This document shows, one piece after another, positions 51,201-63,400 of a DNA stretch of 64,000 bases (the stretch's first letter is position 1; the number at the start of each line of letters is the position of its first letter). Made by a program: the position numbers and the translations under genes. This stretch comes from Haemonchus contortus (taxonomy: Eukaryota > Nematoda > Chromadorea > Rhabditida > Trichostrongylidae): positions 39,113,519 through 39,177,518 of the forward strand of contig LS997565.1 in the NCBI GenBank assembly GCA_000469685.2, in the 5' to 3' direction. The notes under the pieces were generated by a model. It was not told the DNA's origin, made no database searches, and saw only the letters and a list, made by a program, of their open reading frames with translations.

Positions 51201-52259
51201 CGTACGCTCGAAAAATGAAAATTAGCCCAGCCCCGAGGCCCGTAGTAGTCGTACCAGAGGGAGAAGGGCGTAAGGTCCGATTCGAGCTAAGCTGCAAATT
51301 ATGCTAAGTTACAAATCAAAGTTAGGAAAAAAGAAAGCACTAAAAAAAGAAAATTTAATCAAATTATGCCAAATAGGACATTTCTATGCTAAAAGGGTCG
51401 GTCGGAAACACCACACGGAGCACAAGTGCAAGCAGCAACCGAAATTTGCATTGGAAACGACATGAATAGGGGATGCGTTCGCCATTTTCAGAAAAAATCA
51501 CTTTTTTTTCTCGAAAAGTTCGAAAAGTACAGTAAAATTTGAATGCTAATGGAATACGGGTGTCAGAAAATCATACAAAACCTCGACATCGTTGAAAAAC
51601 CCATCAAAATACGGTAGGAAACTGAAGTTTTGAAGAAAAAAGGGTTCGATAGCAACGAAATCATCTCTGCACGGGAGAAAGGTGATCTGCGAGATTTTGT
51701 AGGAGATAGAAAAAAGTGGAGGGCAGAAAAATCGCTATCCGCCCTCGTTATTGAAGAGGGAAGAGGAGTAGTAAGTGCCTGTACGGCCAGATAGCCTCGG
51801 CAGTAGTATCGAGCGATGCTCAGACGGCGGTCGGTGTTCGATGAGAAAACTGATGAAAGAGCTCCTGAGAAAAAGAGAATTGATGAAGAGAACGACGACG
51901 GAAACAAAAGACAATTGCGCGGCGCATAAGCACAACGACACTCTGGAAAACTACGCCAAATGTAAAAATTCTACTAATTGGAAGGGGCGCAACAGGCAAC
52001 ACACGCGAGAAGTCACACACACACACATACACACACATACACCACACACACATAACGAACGGCGCATGTTTCACCATTGTCGAAGCAAAATAATGGCGCT
52101 ATCGGGGTGCGACATGTGCGTGTGTATGTGTGTATCACAGCGGTCTCGCTTTGACGGTCGACACATCTCACAGGTTCAATCTCCATGTTGGACAAGCGAA
52201 ACAGCTCAAGGAACGGACCAGGAGGGAAACCCGAGGATGGAGGAAAAGCTAACGGCAAA
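48241..52259. other. Upstream flank of gon-1
   Basis: No gene recognised in 4 kb. Features seen: inverted repeat CATCTACTAGT / ACTAGTAGATG at 49163-49198, a (CA)n tract at 51164-51180 and another CA-rich tract at about 52012-52052. It probably holds gon-1 promoter or 5' UTR sequence, but no element could be defined. Confidence 0.4.
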
Positions 52260-52510
52260 ATGATTCGTTGAGCGATCACAGAATGCTTCGACTCGACAAA
52301 GTCTATCAGTTGGCGATCGTGAGAGCAGATACGACTGGAAGACGACCTTTGCGCGACAAAAACGAAGACTTTGCGGATAGGACGGGGGGGATTGACTGAC
52401 TGGGCCAGCCAGCCGACGATGGTGATGGCGGTGGCGGCAACGACGACCATCAGACCAGCCGAGCCGCCTTCAGCCGAGTACGAGCTACGACACTCACTCA
52501 CTTGTAACAC
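52260..52510 (-). CDS. Candidate coding exon with membrane segment
   Basis: A minus-strand frame starting MLQVSECRSSYSAEGGSAG, then the hydrophobic LMVVVAATAITIVGWLAQSV, then PRPIRKVFVFVAQRSSSSRI and DRQLIDFVESKHSVIAQRI. Third codon positions are strongly C/G biased (GTC GTC GTT GCC GCC ACC GCC ATC), as in the real gon-1 exons and unlike the flanks. The frame stays open beyond 52260 into a CA microsatellite, so the true end is probably a splice donor near 52260. It could be an alternative gon-1 first exon (its end is weakly like the exon 1 end [16 protein letters not shown]) or the first exon of another gene. I found no acceptor partner. Confidence 0.35.
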
Positions 52511-55500
52511 ATGTGCAATACGAGGCGATAGAGGGAGAGAGAAGGGCTGGAAGTGAAAAAGAGCGAAAAAGAAGCGAACGCAGCCAAAGGGAGGACGTCC
52601 GAACGGGTGCGCAAAAACTCGACGAATGGAGATCAGTACTGGGGTAGGACTGGGGTAGAAGGAGAAGAAGTTGGTCGAGGAAGGTCGTCACTGATTCGAC
52701 AAAATGTTAGCATGACGGACGGCTGAGGTGACGATGTTGGTTCAATCGGCCACAAACATCATTTCCAATTGCTTCCGTCGTTCGATGTTAGCAAAACACC
52801 ACACCAGGTGAGACCCGAAACAAATCAGCCATCAGCTCGACATTGCACTCAATTTCTCATCTCAGAACATTCTTTGCGGTCTCAATATCGACCCAGTGGA
52901 ACTGCTGTGTGGAAAAAGTCAAAGAAAAACCCAAAAATGATATCAATACGCCTCCAGTTTAAATGATTATTTTTCATATGAAAAATATTTATAGAGGTCG
53001 ATTTGTCGCGAAAACGAAACTCCATTTGGCAAAAGAATGAAAATGAACGTTCAGTCATTTGGGAATACATCAGGGCGCGCTGGACATAAGAAAACGGAAC
53101 GGCCTTTACATATGTACATACTTCATCAATGTTTAGGGGGGGGGGGGAGAGAACCGGAGGGGATCCCTTTTCGCTCTCAGATTCTGGGAACAAGCTGTTC
53201 AAGCATAGCAAGGAGCGTCAAGAAAGCAAAGGCAAGCTGTAAGTAGCCATGGATCCCGATAACGATGGTTCTTTCTGACGAAAAAGATGGCTGGCTTGGT
53301 TTCAATGGAGTCGGAGCCTCTTTTTTCGGAAATGAGGCCCAAAACAAGGACATTCAAAGAGTTTGACTATGAGCATCAAGGAAGTACGACAGCGAAAGTT
53401 GAAAATCACAAGCGATCGGATCTCATGGACGGAAAAAAGTGCGTACGAGGAGATCGTGCGGAATTCCTCGCATTCAGATGACTTTGAAGTTGATTTTATT
53501 CGACCGGTTAGCCAACCATAGCCACCAACTAGCAGGACAATCGTAAAGACGTCAGGAAGAGGGGTTTTTTGTAGCACACTTCCGTTCTTATCATATCACA
53601 AATCCTTTTCATCAAGACAGTCGTGATAAGTTCAAAGGGCACAGTCTTGCACGATGGATGGAGACCGTTCTATGGGGTTACGTCATTGTACGGGAAGTTC
53701 AGCAAGTACTTCTCCCATTTCTCTGTTCGAACATGGCGATGGCAGAATTAGGACTTCAGGTTTAGGATGAACTTGGGGATATTCGAAAAATTGTCTCCTT
53801 GAATATTTCCATGAATGGTAAGCCAGAGGGCGGATGTCCGCTGCGAAGATTCAAGCTCTCCAAAAAAACCTGACTTTTTCGTAGCTGAGGATGAAAATTA
53901 GCCGTTTTGAGACAATTCCTGACCTAATTCGCTTGGTACTACACGTCATTGAACCGGTCAGGCACGGATTCAAACGCCTGAACAACCCCAAGCGAAGCCG
54001 AGTACGTGGCGCACACCAAGGCACTCCCGACCGGAGCTTGGGCCCAAAGTCTGAACTCTGGCTCTGGTTTCAAGAATGTAAAGGATCAGCCAGTATTAAT
54101 CAATCCATGGGATTATTGAGGGTGTAATGATTCGCTAACATTCGCTTGTGAACATACTGAATCATTTAATTGTTGGAATTAAAGACTACGCCAGATGGCT
54201 GGCTAGCTAGCTGTTGCAAAAATTATCGAGTAACCGCAATTAGATAGCGATCAATCAGATATCGATCGATCCCCTATATCATAAATATCATACGGTGGGT
54301 ATCCACCCACCACTGTACGGACATCAAATCCGTCTCATTTTCAAGTGTTCCATTTGGGGACCTCCGTTCTTATCCGATCAGGAGATTTTTTCTCATTATA
54401 GCAAAGATATCTCATAGCCAGCCGTTCGTCGTGATGTTCGCGCAAACACAACATAAACGCTAACGCGCGGGGGCACAACGTACAACAACGACGATGTCAA
54501 CGATGTAGACCTCGGGACATCACAGCAGGACCCAGGCGGACCTACCGCAGTGCACCAAAAGGGTGCAGGACGGTATAGAAGGCCCAGGATGAGCTGTGAC
54601 TCTGATTCTTCTCTCTTACCAAGGCAATGAAGAAGAAAAGAAAAGGAAGCTGCACAAAGTTGAAGTTCGGAGGTCGAGGGAATGGGGGATGAGAGGGGGA
54701 AGGGAGAAGAGGGGGAGGGGTGCAGGGTAGCGCAAGATAGTATAAACGTGTTGCCAACTCTTCACCATAAAAAATAAATAAATAATTGAAAAACTAATCA
54801 ACCAAATAAATAAATAATTGAATAATTAAATAAATAAACCACAGATTTAGCTGTCGTGCACGATCTGAGAGTTACTTGGATTGCCCCTCCTACACAAAAC
54901 TTAATTTTTCCGTATTCCATGTTGGATACGGGACCAATTAGAGGAGAGCAAAGGTCCTGAATGGAACAGCATACTGGTCCTGAATAGAATTCAGTGGCAA
55001 TTGTAGGGCTGTCACTATCAGCCACCCCCTTTCAAGACAAAGGAACAAGACGAGGAGCAAGAAGCATGCAAGTAGCTCAAGACAACGGCACAATAATGAC
55101 ATTTTTAATGCTCCTTCCGAAGCTCTCGGCCACCTTATCTTCGAGCTACTTGATCATTCGTAATGACCCAAAAAAACCCTATCGGACATACCCCAAAAAA
55201 GGCGAGGTACTTGTAGACGAAGAAAAAGAAAGATAGAAAAACGAAAAGAATGTTCGGAAAAAGAAACAGTCTCACTCTACTTCCCTGGTAGGGAACATAT
55301 CAGGAGTGGGTGACCTTCAGCGTACCCAGAGCATGTACCATCGCGTAGTTTTCTAATCCTATCCGTATAGGTATGAGTTTGGTACGGCTACTTATCTGTC
55401 TTCTCTGCTGTCTCCATAGCGCCACTACCACCACCCTCCCCTCTTCCGTCTTGGGGGAGCGCAAAAAACACCTCACACACAGACAAGGCACCCTATCATA

Positions 55501-56416
55501 TCACACATAGTGGTGCGTCTTATTGGCGCCAGACTAAACGAGTCGGAATTTTCGTGGTGAGACTTTTCATGCAGTCAGGTGGTACGCAGTAACGCCAAAT
55601 AAGAGGCCTACGAGGAACGGTGTATAGTAAACTTGACGTGATTGTTTAATGAGACACAGAACAAGGTCGTAGTTGTGGTCAAGGAGGCCGAAGTAGGTGG
55701 GCGTGGCAGAGGAGGCGGCGCCCCGGTGAGGTAATGGCCAAGGTGGGATGGATGGATGGATAGTATGGGGAACGGGGATGGTTGGACAAGCAGATGCTAT
55801 ACCTTTGACAAGCAATGAATTTTAATGAAGTTAGTGACCTTTTCAAAACAGATCAATGCAAATTACGTTAATGTGAAACGTGAAATGAGGAGTTCGAAGC
55901 CAGAACTGTCCGTTAGGCCAGATGTCTCGGTCGAGGCACCTGCAAAAGACGACGGCAGCAACGGCAACCCTACGCGAGCGCCTCGATCTTTGTCTTTTCG
56001 TCGTTTGGCGCATTTACGCCATATTAGGCAACGTCCAGTCAGCCCAGCACTACCATCTGTCCCGAAAAGCTTTAGTGTAGTGTAAAAGTGCCGGTGTCCT
56101 TTCATATAAACGCTAAGGACAGCCGGCTGGCAGCTTACAGTGCTGCATCCATGGCATTTATGATCCAAACCCCAATGGAACGGTTTTTGTTAACTCGGGG
56201 ACAGCATCAATCATTGGGAATGGGTGTTTTTTAGCTATAAACAAATCAAACTCATGAAACTGATAAGCGTTACTCATTTTTGAAGATCATGGAATGAAAA
56301 TACCGTGGGAAGTCAAATGAGGCGAAAAATTGTGCTGAGAAAGAATTAACGATCTTATCTGGGAGCAAATGGAAGTGGCAAGCAGCTGGCAGCGGCAAGC
56401 CGCGTAACAGTAGCCA
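52511..56416. other. Intergenic, no gene supported
   Basis: GA-rich and CT-rich stretches, a poly-G run near 53137, AT-rich (TAAA)n-like sequence at 54773-54840 and short frames without domains, including 55825-56085 (+). Confidence 0.4.
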
Positions 56417-56785
56417 ATGGACTTCGATCTGATTTTGGTGGAACCACTATCAGCGCCTTTCCCTTCGGTGCCAGTGGAAGATAGGTATTTAGTCGAACAA
56501 CTAATCAAACAAAATCAACTTTTTCTCCAAAAACTACGACTTCTTGGCAAAATAGAGAATGTAGAGGCCAGGAATCGAATTCTCATAGTGAAGAAGAACA
56601 ACGAAGGTGAGTTGTATTGGGTAGAAGAAGAAGACTGGCACAAGTGTGGTTGGTTGGGGGTTAATCCGCCCGGTAGAGTGATTTGTGGACAAACATATGC
56701 GACCGACAAATCGCTTCCTCGACTCCTAGCAAGAAACAATGAGAAACCATTGCGGTCAGGTCAGTGCATAGATTTTTTTGAATAA
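56417..56785 (+). CDS. Hypothetical 122-residue protein
   Basis: A single open frame starting MDFDLILVEPLSAPFPSVP, followed by a probable amphipathic helix (DRYLVEQLIKQNQLFLQKLR), then EGELYWVEEEDWHKCGWLG and VICGQTYATDKSLPRLL, ending IDFFE. The stop codon overlaps AATAAA, a polyadenylation signal. Composition is protein-like and the frame is not low complexity. I do not recognise the family. It may be a single-exon gene, a last exon, or a fragment of a repeat-encoded protein such as a gag-like product. Confidence 0.35.
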   Translation: MDFDLILVEPLSAPFPSVPVEDRYLVEQLIKQNQLFLQKLRLLGKIENVEARNRILIVKKNNEGELYWVEEEDWHKCGWLGVNPPGRVICGQTYATDKSLPRLLARNNEKPLRSGQCIDFFE

Positions 56786-59700
56786 AAAACGATTTGCAAT
56801 TTTTGCTTGCCTTCAAAAATGCCCGAGAATAATCTCAATCAGTCAGGATGCATTTACCTATTGAGTTAGAGAGTCTTGAGTAAACAACAAACGCAGTAAG
56901 TTACCGTAGAATGAAAATTATGGCAATTTTGAATAAAAAAAATAGAAAAAAAGTATAAAAAATCTTCTCTATTGCCGAGTGCTCCTAAACATAACTTGTA
57001 CAATTGGACTGCAAGTTCTTACAACATGATTGAATGGTAGTCTAGCCCTAGTTCCGGTCCAGTTCTGCACAGGATACTGGTAGGACCCAATTCATCATCG
57101 ACAATGAACAATTAATAATCGATTTGACAATTCCATGTAGGCAACGAGAACAACTAAGTTCATATAGGGAAATATGTTGCAAAATGCAATTTCGAGCCGG
57201 GAGGTATATAAAAGTGGAAAACCTATCAGTTCTCGGAGTAAGCCATACATTTGGACATCACACAGCGTTACAGAAGTGATTGAAAACGTAATATGCCTCA
57301 AAGGCGCGCCTTTGGGGCTATTCACGTAATCCTATCGGAAAGTAATCTATCCCTAGCCATAGTGAAGGCACTTTTCAGTCAGAGGTAGGTCCCTTTTATA
57401 ATTCAACTTTTGCAGTGGTTTTCTGAGTCTTCCCTACAAAGGAGGAAACAGGCTACTAGTATGTCCTCCTTCCAGTTATTCAGCACCAATCGGCTTTTTG
57501 TAAGGTACTGTCATCGAGGACGGCTGGGGAAAAGTGAAGGGTCAGAAGCATGCCGTGGAAAGAACAGAGTTAAAGCAAGTTGGAATCAGGCCAATGGAAT
57601 CTTTTACCGAGTCTGCCAACTGTTTGCTATATGGAAAGTTCAATCCTCTCAAGGGAGTCTGACGCCCATCGTCGGACCCTTGAACTAACAAGGTAGTTGT
57701 TAGACAGCCCAAAACAAAATTCGTTCTCAGCTCCGATGGCACTTCAGCAAAAACCTCATTCTTGGCAATACATTGTCTTGTACGACCCCGTTCATACCAA
57801 CAATCAATTAATGTACTTTTCTGGCTGTAAGGAATGACAGTTTTGGTCAGCAAAGAGATGTGTCTTCACGTACGTCGAGACCAAAATTCAAATGGGAACA
57901 GTTTAATACTGAAAAACCTAATTTATTACCAACTTGAACATACCTGTCGTCTTGAAAGCGATAAAATTTAATGATAAGCACCGATAAGGGGGAATAAATC
58001 CTATAGATTTTTAGAAAAGAGCGCTTTTCAGTGTGGGCACTAGTCGGAGATACCATATGGTGCATTGGTGCATTTGAACCATTACATTCCTCTCAGGCCA
58101 GCCAACCTAGTTGTCCCCACGGCCAGCCAAGCTCAGGTGCCCCGGACTAGCGAACCTGGTACCCTTTGGCGAGCCGAGCCTCGACGCTTTTTTGCTAGTT
58201 AAGCCTGAGACTCCCGGCCTTCTTGCAACCTTCTGCATTAGCGCTTTATAGCTCAAATATGTTCTGACGACTGGCTTTGGCAAATTCACAGAAAAGACAC
58301 CACCTCCGCCTTAAGAAATACCCCTAGACTCCCATAGATTGCCGAAGAATTCTGCTGGAGTGGACTGAGTCCTCTTGAGCCTGAGCGGTTATGCTGACCC
58401 AATGATGCTGTTGGACTTCTACCGACCTCTGAGTTCAAACAGTAATCGCTTAGCAAACGATTATTCCCTATTCCGATTGTAAACGTCAATAGCAGCAGTT
58501 GATAAGTCAGCAAATCGATAAGCCAGTTTGTGAAGGTCCTTTTTTATCTCCAGTGATTACCACATAGACTGGCACCTAGAAAACACCGAACTAGAGTAGC
58601 ACCAGCGGACCCATGAGTAGCCAGTCACCAGTGGAAGCGTTTACGATAATCGCACTGACAAGAGGATCGGGCATCAGAGATGAATAGTTCGGAGAGGTGT
58701 CAAAAGGCCTGCTATGGCCGGCTGCGCATTTGGTTATTATGAATAGCCAGGAACTGGTTATACGATGATATGCGATACGTCAGGGCTCACATCACTCAGT
58801 TTGGAAAGCCCAACACAAAGGGCGATCTACGAAAACGATAGCACAATGGAATAGGGCTATGTAAGGGGAAATCCGAAGGGATTGATCTGTCCAAATGTAA
58901 ATTGAAGTTGAATACTGATCATGAGCCAGTTGATTTTACTACTGTGATTTGGCAGGCTCTGGGTCAGTCCATTTTTGCCATGTCCGCCTGAAATTTAGCC
59001 CATTATTTGGCCCCAAGACTTTTTCGTTGAGCGTACTCCCTTTAGAGTTCCAAAAGGGAAGGGGGGGGGGATGGGTGGGAGAGGGGTGATGAAGCATATT
59101 CATTACAGTCCTCGGTCAAAGCCTACTTCAAAAATTTCGAGTGAAGAATGACAGGACATAGCTGTTGGCATTGAATTCCTTCCAGGGATGCGCCAGTGCG
59201 CTTGATTTCTGTTCAAGATAGAGAAGGCGATTGGAAGCGTATGAGGCATATTGAGGCCCACCTCCACTGAACCTCTCAAGACAAAGATCGAGGACCTTAA
59301 AATAATTTGTCCAATCACCTGAATAGCCTTGATTTGGATACTTCAGACCATCAGAATAAGTCACGACCCTTTACTGCTCTACAGCGAAGACGAGATATCA
59401 GTGAACCTTCTAGAAAGTCTTCCTGATAAAGGATGGAGGTGAAAAGAGCGGAAGTCAAATGAAAGCGTGATGTGACGACGTTTCGAGAAAACCCTTTCGG
59501 CGCCTCGTAGTTCACAGTAAGTCTTATCACACCTTTGACTTAGAAATGATAAGCTTGCAATATGGCGCCACGACAGACAGATCGTTACTGAAAAACTTTG
59601 CAACTACCTGATTCCGAACACACGTCAAATTTTGATAGGAGAAAAAAAGGAAAAAGAAAAAAAGAGAAAAAAGGAAGAGGACTCCTGCCAAAGGTGGAAG

Positions 59701-60745
59701 TTGCAAGAGACAAGCAAAGTAACCGTCCTTACACAGTGGCTTTTCCTATGAGATCTCTCGATTCAATGGTTGAGTTGGCCTGTTCTAGATTGAAGACATG
59801 CAGTAAAATATGCCCAGGAACATTTGGATTTCATATTTGGGTGTTGATGTAAAACTAAGAGAGTAGAGAAGCAGAAGTAAGGTTCCTCTTCTATACTATT
59901 TGGTTCCTTATAGGAGAACATCTGTATCACTTATAATTTTACGGTGATACTCTAGTGAAGTTTTACCTATCGTAGTTCCAGAAAACGCGAAGGCGAGTAC
60001 TCAAACACTACTTTCAAGCTACAGGATGCTTTTATTTAGGGTGACTTTGACAACAACCAAGAAGTCACTCTGAGCTCTAAATTCGAAGTCAGTTTCCACT
60101 AGACCGCGTTGTCGTTTCCTGGACATGGAGGTATGGGTTACTTCATGCTCACCAACGTATAAGCACAATACGCTACCTTCGAAAAAAGGACCGAAAGAAT
60201 GACTTTGAGTAAGCATTAGAGCCTGAAATCTAGCGAAAAAGATGATGAGGTTGAGTAAGTTCCAGAAAAAGAGAGCTCCAGGTATCTACTCCGTTTTGTA
60301 ATTATAGAAGACACAATCAAACCTTTTTACAATTTTTCGTGGATTAAAAACACATGGCGCATTCTAGAATCGAGCCAGAGAGCGTATGCTATGTACTCGG
60401 AAAAAATCAGTTCAAGAGCAGAACCATGAAGAAGGAAATATGGTGATTTCAATAAAACATAAAATAATGGTAAACAAAGGTTATCGGTCTTTGATAGTAG
60501 AACGCCTGAGCGATCGGATGGTATAATGGCACACTTAAAAAGTCTCCAGTTTCGGAAAACACAGCAGGCTTCACTAGTATGGGGTCCTACAGAAATTCTT
60601 CAACAAATCGGTCGATTAAATGATCTCCAAGTGCATTTCAAAATGAAATCAATCGTGACTTGTTCGGGAATTTTTGGATCATCACAGCTAAGAAAGTAAT
60701 ACTACTAAGCCTATCAGAAAGCATTCTAGGTAGGATTTTACCTAA

Positions 60746-60919
60746 AAAGGGAGACATACAGTATTCAACGTTTCTAAGAAATTAACAAAATACGTAGGAA
60801 CAACAACAGTAATGGCACATGAGATGCACCATGCACTTAGCTTGCACTGGCAGTTGAATACAAATGGTAAGAAGAATAAACTGAGAGGCTTCGTTCTGCA
60901 TCAGTCTGGAGTCGTATAG
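60746..60919 (+). pseudogene. Possible M13-like peptidase active-site fragment
   Basis: A 57-codon open stretch reads KKLTKYVGTTTVMAHEMHHA then LSLHWQLNTNG. A G-T-T-x-x-x-HExxH context with a preceding small residue resembles the zinc site of neprilysin-type (M13) peptidases, which are expanded in nematodes. No other M13 motif (NAYY, the downstream ENIAD) was found on this strand nearby, so if related it is a lone exon or a remnant. Confidence 0.2.
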
Positions 60920-61090
60920 GTTTCAACCTTTTTGTTCCCACGAGGAAGGAAAATCAAATCAGAAAGGGTTCAGTTAAGGCGTTTATCCTCGAGTAAGGCA
61001 AGCAATACGGGGCTCATCTCACAACCAGACCTTCTAGTGGTTGAAGGAAAAGTCCTATCAGCCCTACTAACAGTCCAATGCTTGACTACG

Positions 61091-61342
61091 GGCAGTGGTT
61101 GCGAATGTTATGCAGGGCGGCGAGCTAGACGACTACAAAGACGATTCTAGCTGTGGGTCAACTAGCTAAGAATAGCCATACGCTGGTAAGAAGCGGGACT
61201 AACAGCTTTTAAGCGGTTGCGAGTGGTGTGTCGCGCGGCGAGTCGGCTAACTGAGACGACTAACAAAGATGGTACGAGAGGCGGGGCAACTAGCTAAAAA
61301 TAGCCATGCGCTGTGAGTGAAACGGGACTACCACCTTAAAAC
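61091..61342. repeat. Two-unit tandem duplication (about 120 bp each)
   Basis: The unit contains GGTTGCGA, GCGGCGAG, ACGACTA, CAACTAGCTAA, AATAGCCATACGCTG and AGCGGGACTA, then repeats with about 75-80% identity. No coding content recognised. Confidence 0.7.
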
Positions 61343-61764
61343 CGCTTGCCATTTTTAGTACCCAAATCCGAATTCACTGTAAACATGCTGCGAATGGCTC
61401 CTGAGACCACAAATGGGCTGAGCGTCCTTTTATGCTTTTCTCACTCATTTTTCTGTGAAGGGAGGTATGGAGCTGCTGAATCGAGAAAAAGGAAGAAGAA
61501 TTAAAACTGAAGGAAGGATAAAAGTTATAGGAAAGAAATTTGCCCGCAAAATATGCGTTTGAACGGAATACCAGTGGTAATGAGAGATACTCAGATGAAG
61601 ACTTGGTCATCTGCTGCAAATGAACAGAGCAGAACTCGCTACTGGACAACTACCCGAACAGGTTTCCAGATTACTACAGTCATAGCTGCTCTCAAGGGTT
61701 CTCATGCATGAAAGAAAGGCTAGAAAAGAACACCATCAAGGATATCACGTTAAGCTGCCGACAA

Positions 61765-61837
61765 AGGCGGCAGAAACTCTCAGAAGAGGCAGTAGTTGAG
61801 GCTTCTTTGAGAAGGCAGTAGTTGAGGCTTCTCTGAG
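61765..61837. repeat. Short tandem repeat
   Basis: GGCAGTAGTTGAGGCTTCT appears twice in a row at about 61786-61830, with GAAGAGGC/AGAAGGC variants around it. Confidence 0.6.
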
Positions 61838-62209
61838 ATGCACCTGCTTTACAATACGACTTTGATAGACCATGACTTGAACCCTTGCCTGAAGTTGATA
61901 AAAACATTTCAATGGCTCTTCAAGGAGGTAATGTCTGAACTGTTCGTGAATATGACTCTCACGGACTAGATTGAAATCAAATAATCCACAGGAACAAATC
62001 AACGAACGAGCAGTTCCTATCCTAAAATAGACCCATGTGACGGCAAGTTCAGAGAAGCTACATCCTGCCTATACAGTTGCAAGTTTGAGTAACATTGAAG
62101 TGTAGTATAAGTCCGGGTACCTATAGACAGAAAATTTTTTGAGGAGATGGATTTGAGTTTCACTTGACAAGGCATGACTCATACTATTACTATCGAAACG
62201 TGTAGGGAT

Positions 62210-62478
62210 TAATTCTTTGGCATTGATCAGTCCCGAGCGCACCCGTATTCGACTTCCATTCGGAATCTTAGTAAGTAGCAGTTTGTATGCGTAGGTGACC
62301 TGTATAAGGGTTCAGGCAGATATACAGGTCAGTGTTTCTAATCTCCCAGTAGGTATGGTACCAATCAGCCAACCTCGCAAGAATGAGAAGTTTGTCAGTC
62401 CGGGTAGGTATCTAGCCGCGATTCGATCCCCGAATCATGATAGTGGCCATTTGCTACTACACCACCTCCGCCCGCTAT
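62210..62478 (-). mobile_element. tRNA-derived SINE, copy 6
   Basis: Minus-strand order as in copy 1: GGCGGAGGTGGTGTAGTAGC (A-box region), GGGGATCGAATCGCGG (B-box region), ACCTACTGGGAGATTAGAAA, the body, and a tail GGACTGATCAATGCCAAAG matching the tail of copy 1. Confidence 0.75.
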
Positions 62479-63149
62479 TAAATTATTAAATTATTTAATA
62501 TTCACAGTCGGATCGGAAGTTCAACATTTGTAACGAGGACATTTTGGAATGATTAAAACTTCGTATATAGCTTATCTGAATAGTGATCGCCTTTGTCAGC
62601 CCAATGAGTGCTGGACTGAAGATTCACTAGGGTAAAGTACCGAATTTTGCGATGAAGAAGTCTCAACTGGGAATGGCTGACGTTGGATGAACTGCTGTTA
62701 AAAATGGAACTACTTTCGGTTACGTCGGCCGGTACTTTCCAAATTTGGACCATTGCAGCTAGGCTGCACCGTATGCCTTCAGTAAAAGTTAATGCGTCAT
62801 TATGGTGATTCCTCAAGGAATTCCAACCTCTCATATCTCATCAATGCTAACCAGTTCGACCTCTAGTAAAACAAGAAAAACATTAACTCTAATTTCAACG
62901 GCTCGGAACATCTTTTCGTGGAACAGCTCACAAAATGTTGAAGAGCTACAGTACATACGCCGTTTTCTGGGCTACCGTAATCGGTAGGAAAACGTTAATG
63001 AGTCCTGAACATCTGCACTCAGAGGTGAGCAAATTTCCTCTTCTGGATAATTACTCCTTAAAGTGACCGATCCTACGCATCTCAACGGGCTCGATCGTCA
63101 GTTACTATCCTTCGAAGGACGGGAAGTAAAGTGTTTGACAATTTTCGAT

Positions 63150-63400
63150 CTCGTTTTGGATGCGCCACGCATTCGACTTGCACCCGGAATCGAAGTGGCT
63201 ATTTGAATACGTATATGGCCTATACAATGGCTTACGATGGCCATTCACGTACAAGCCAATGCTTTTATCCTCCCAGATGAGGCCGACGTCGAGGGATGGG
63301 AGGGCTGGTATGTCTAGATAGGCATCGAGCCGGGAATCGGTCCTTGGACCGTGAGTATAGCACACCTTCGGTCGTGGCGCTACATCCACCCTATCACTCC
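63150..63400 (-). mobile_element. tRNA-derived SINE, copy 7
   Basis: GGGTGGATGTAGCGCCACGA at the 5' end, GATTCCCGGCTCG near the B box, GGGAGGATAAAAGCATTGGC, TTGTATAGGCCATATACGTA and CACTTCGATTCCGGGTGCAA. The 94-codon minus-strand frame over it is the repeat. Confidence 0.75.

Larger units (their letters stand above)
57542..62834 (-). other. Cluster of protein-like minus-strand frames, unresolved
   Basis: Separate frames at 57542-57853, 59128-59364, 60019-60216, 61745-62002 and 62553-62834 read like protein. Examples are STLIDCWYERGRTRQCIAKN, YSDGLKYPNQGYSGDWTNYF, YVGEHEVTHTSMSRKRQRG and FDFNLVRESHIHEQFRHYL. The 60019-60216 frame follows a good acceptor (TTTCAG near 60223) and ends next to AATAAA. 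I could not join them in consistent phase and do not recognise the family. They could be exons of one or more genes or decayed transposon sequence. Confidence 0.2.

Noticed and set aside
51775..52263. 162-codon plus-strand frame
   Set aside because: Lysine/threonine/histidine-rich sequence over a CA microsatellite, and antisense to the more coding-like minus frame.
60019..60216. HEVTH in YVGEHEVTHTSM as an M13 active site
   Set aside because: The residues around it (GE before, TSM after) do not fit the family, and no other motif lies nearby; kept only as an unresolved frame.
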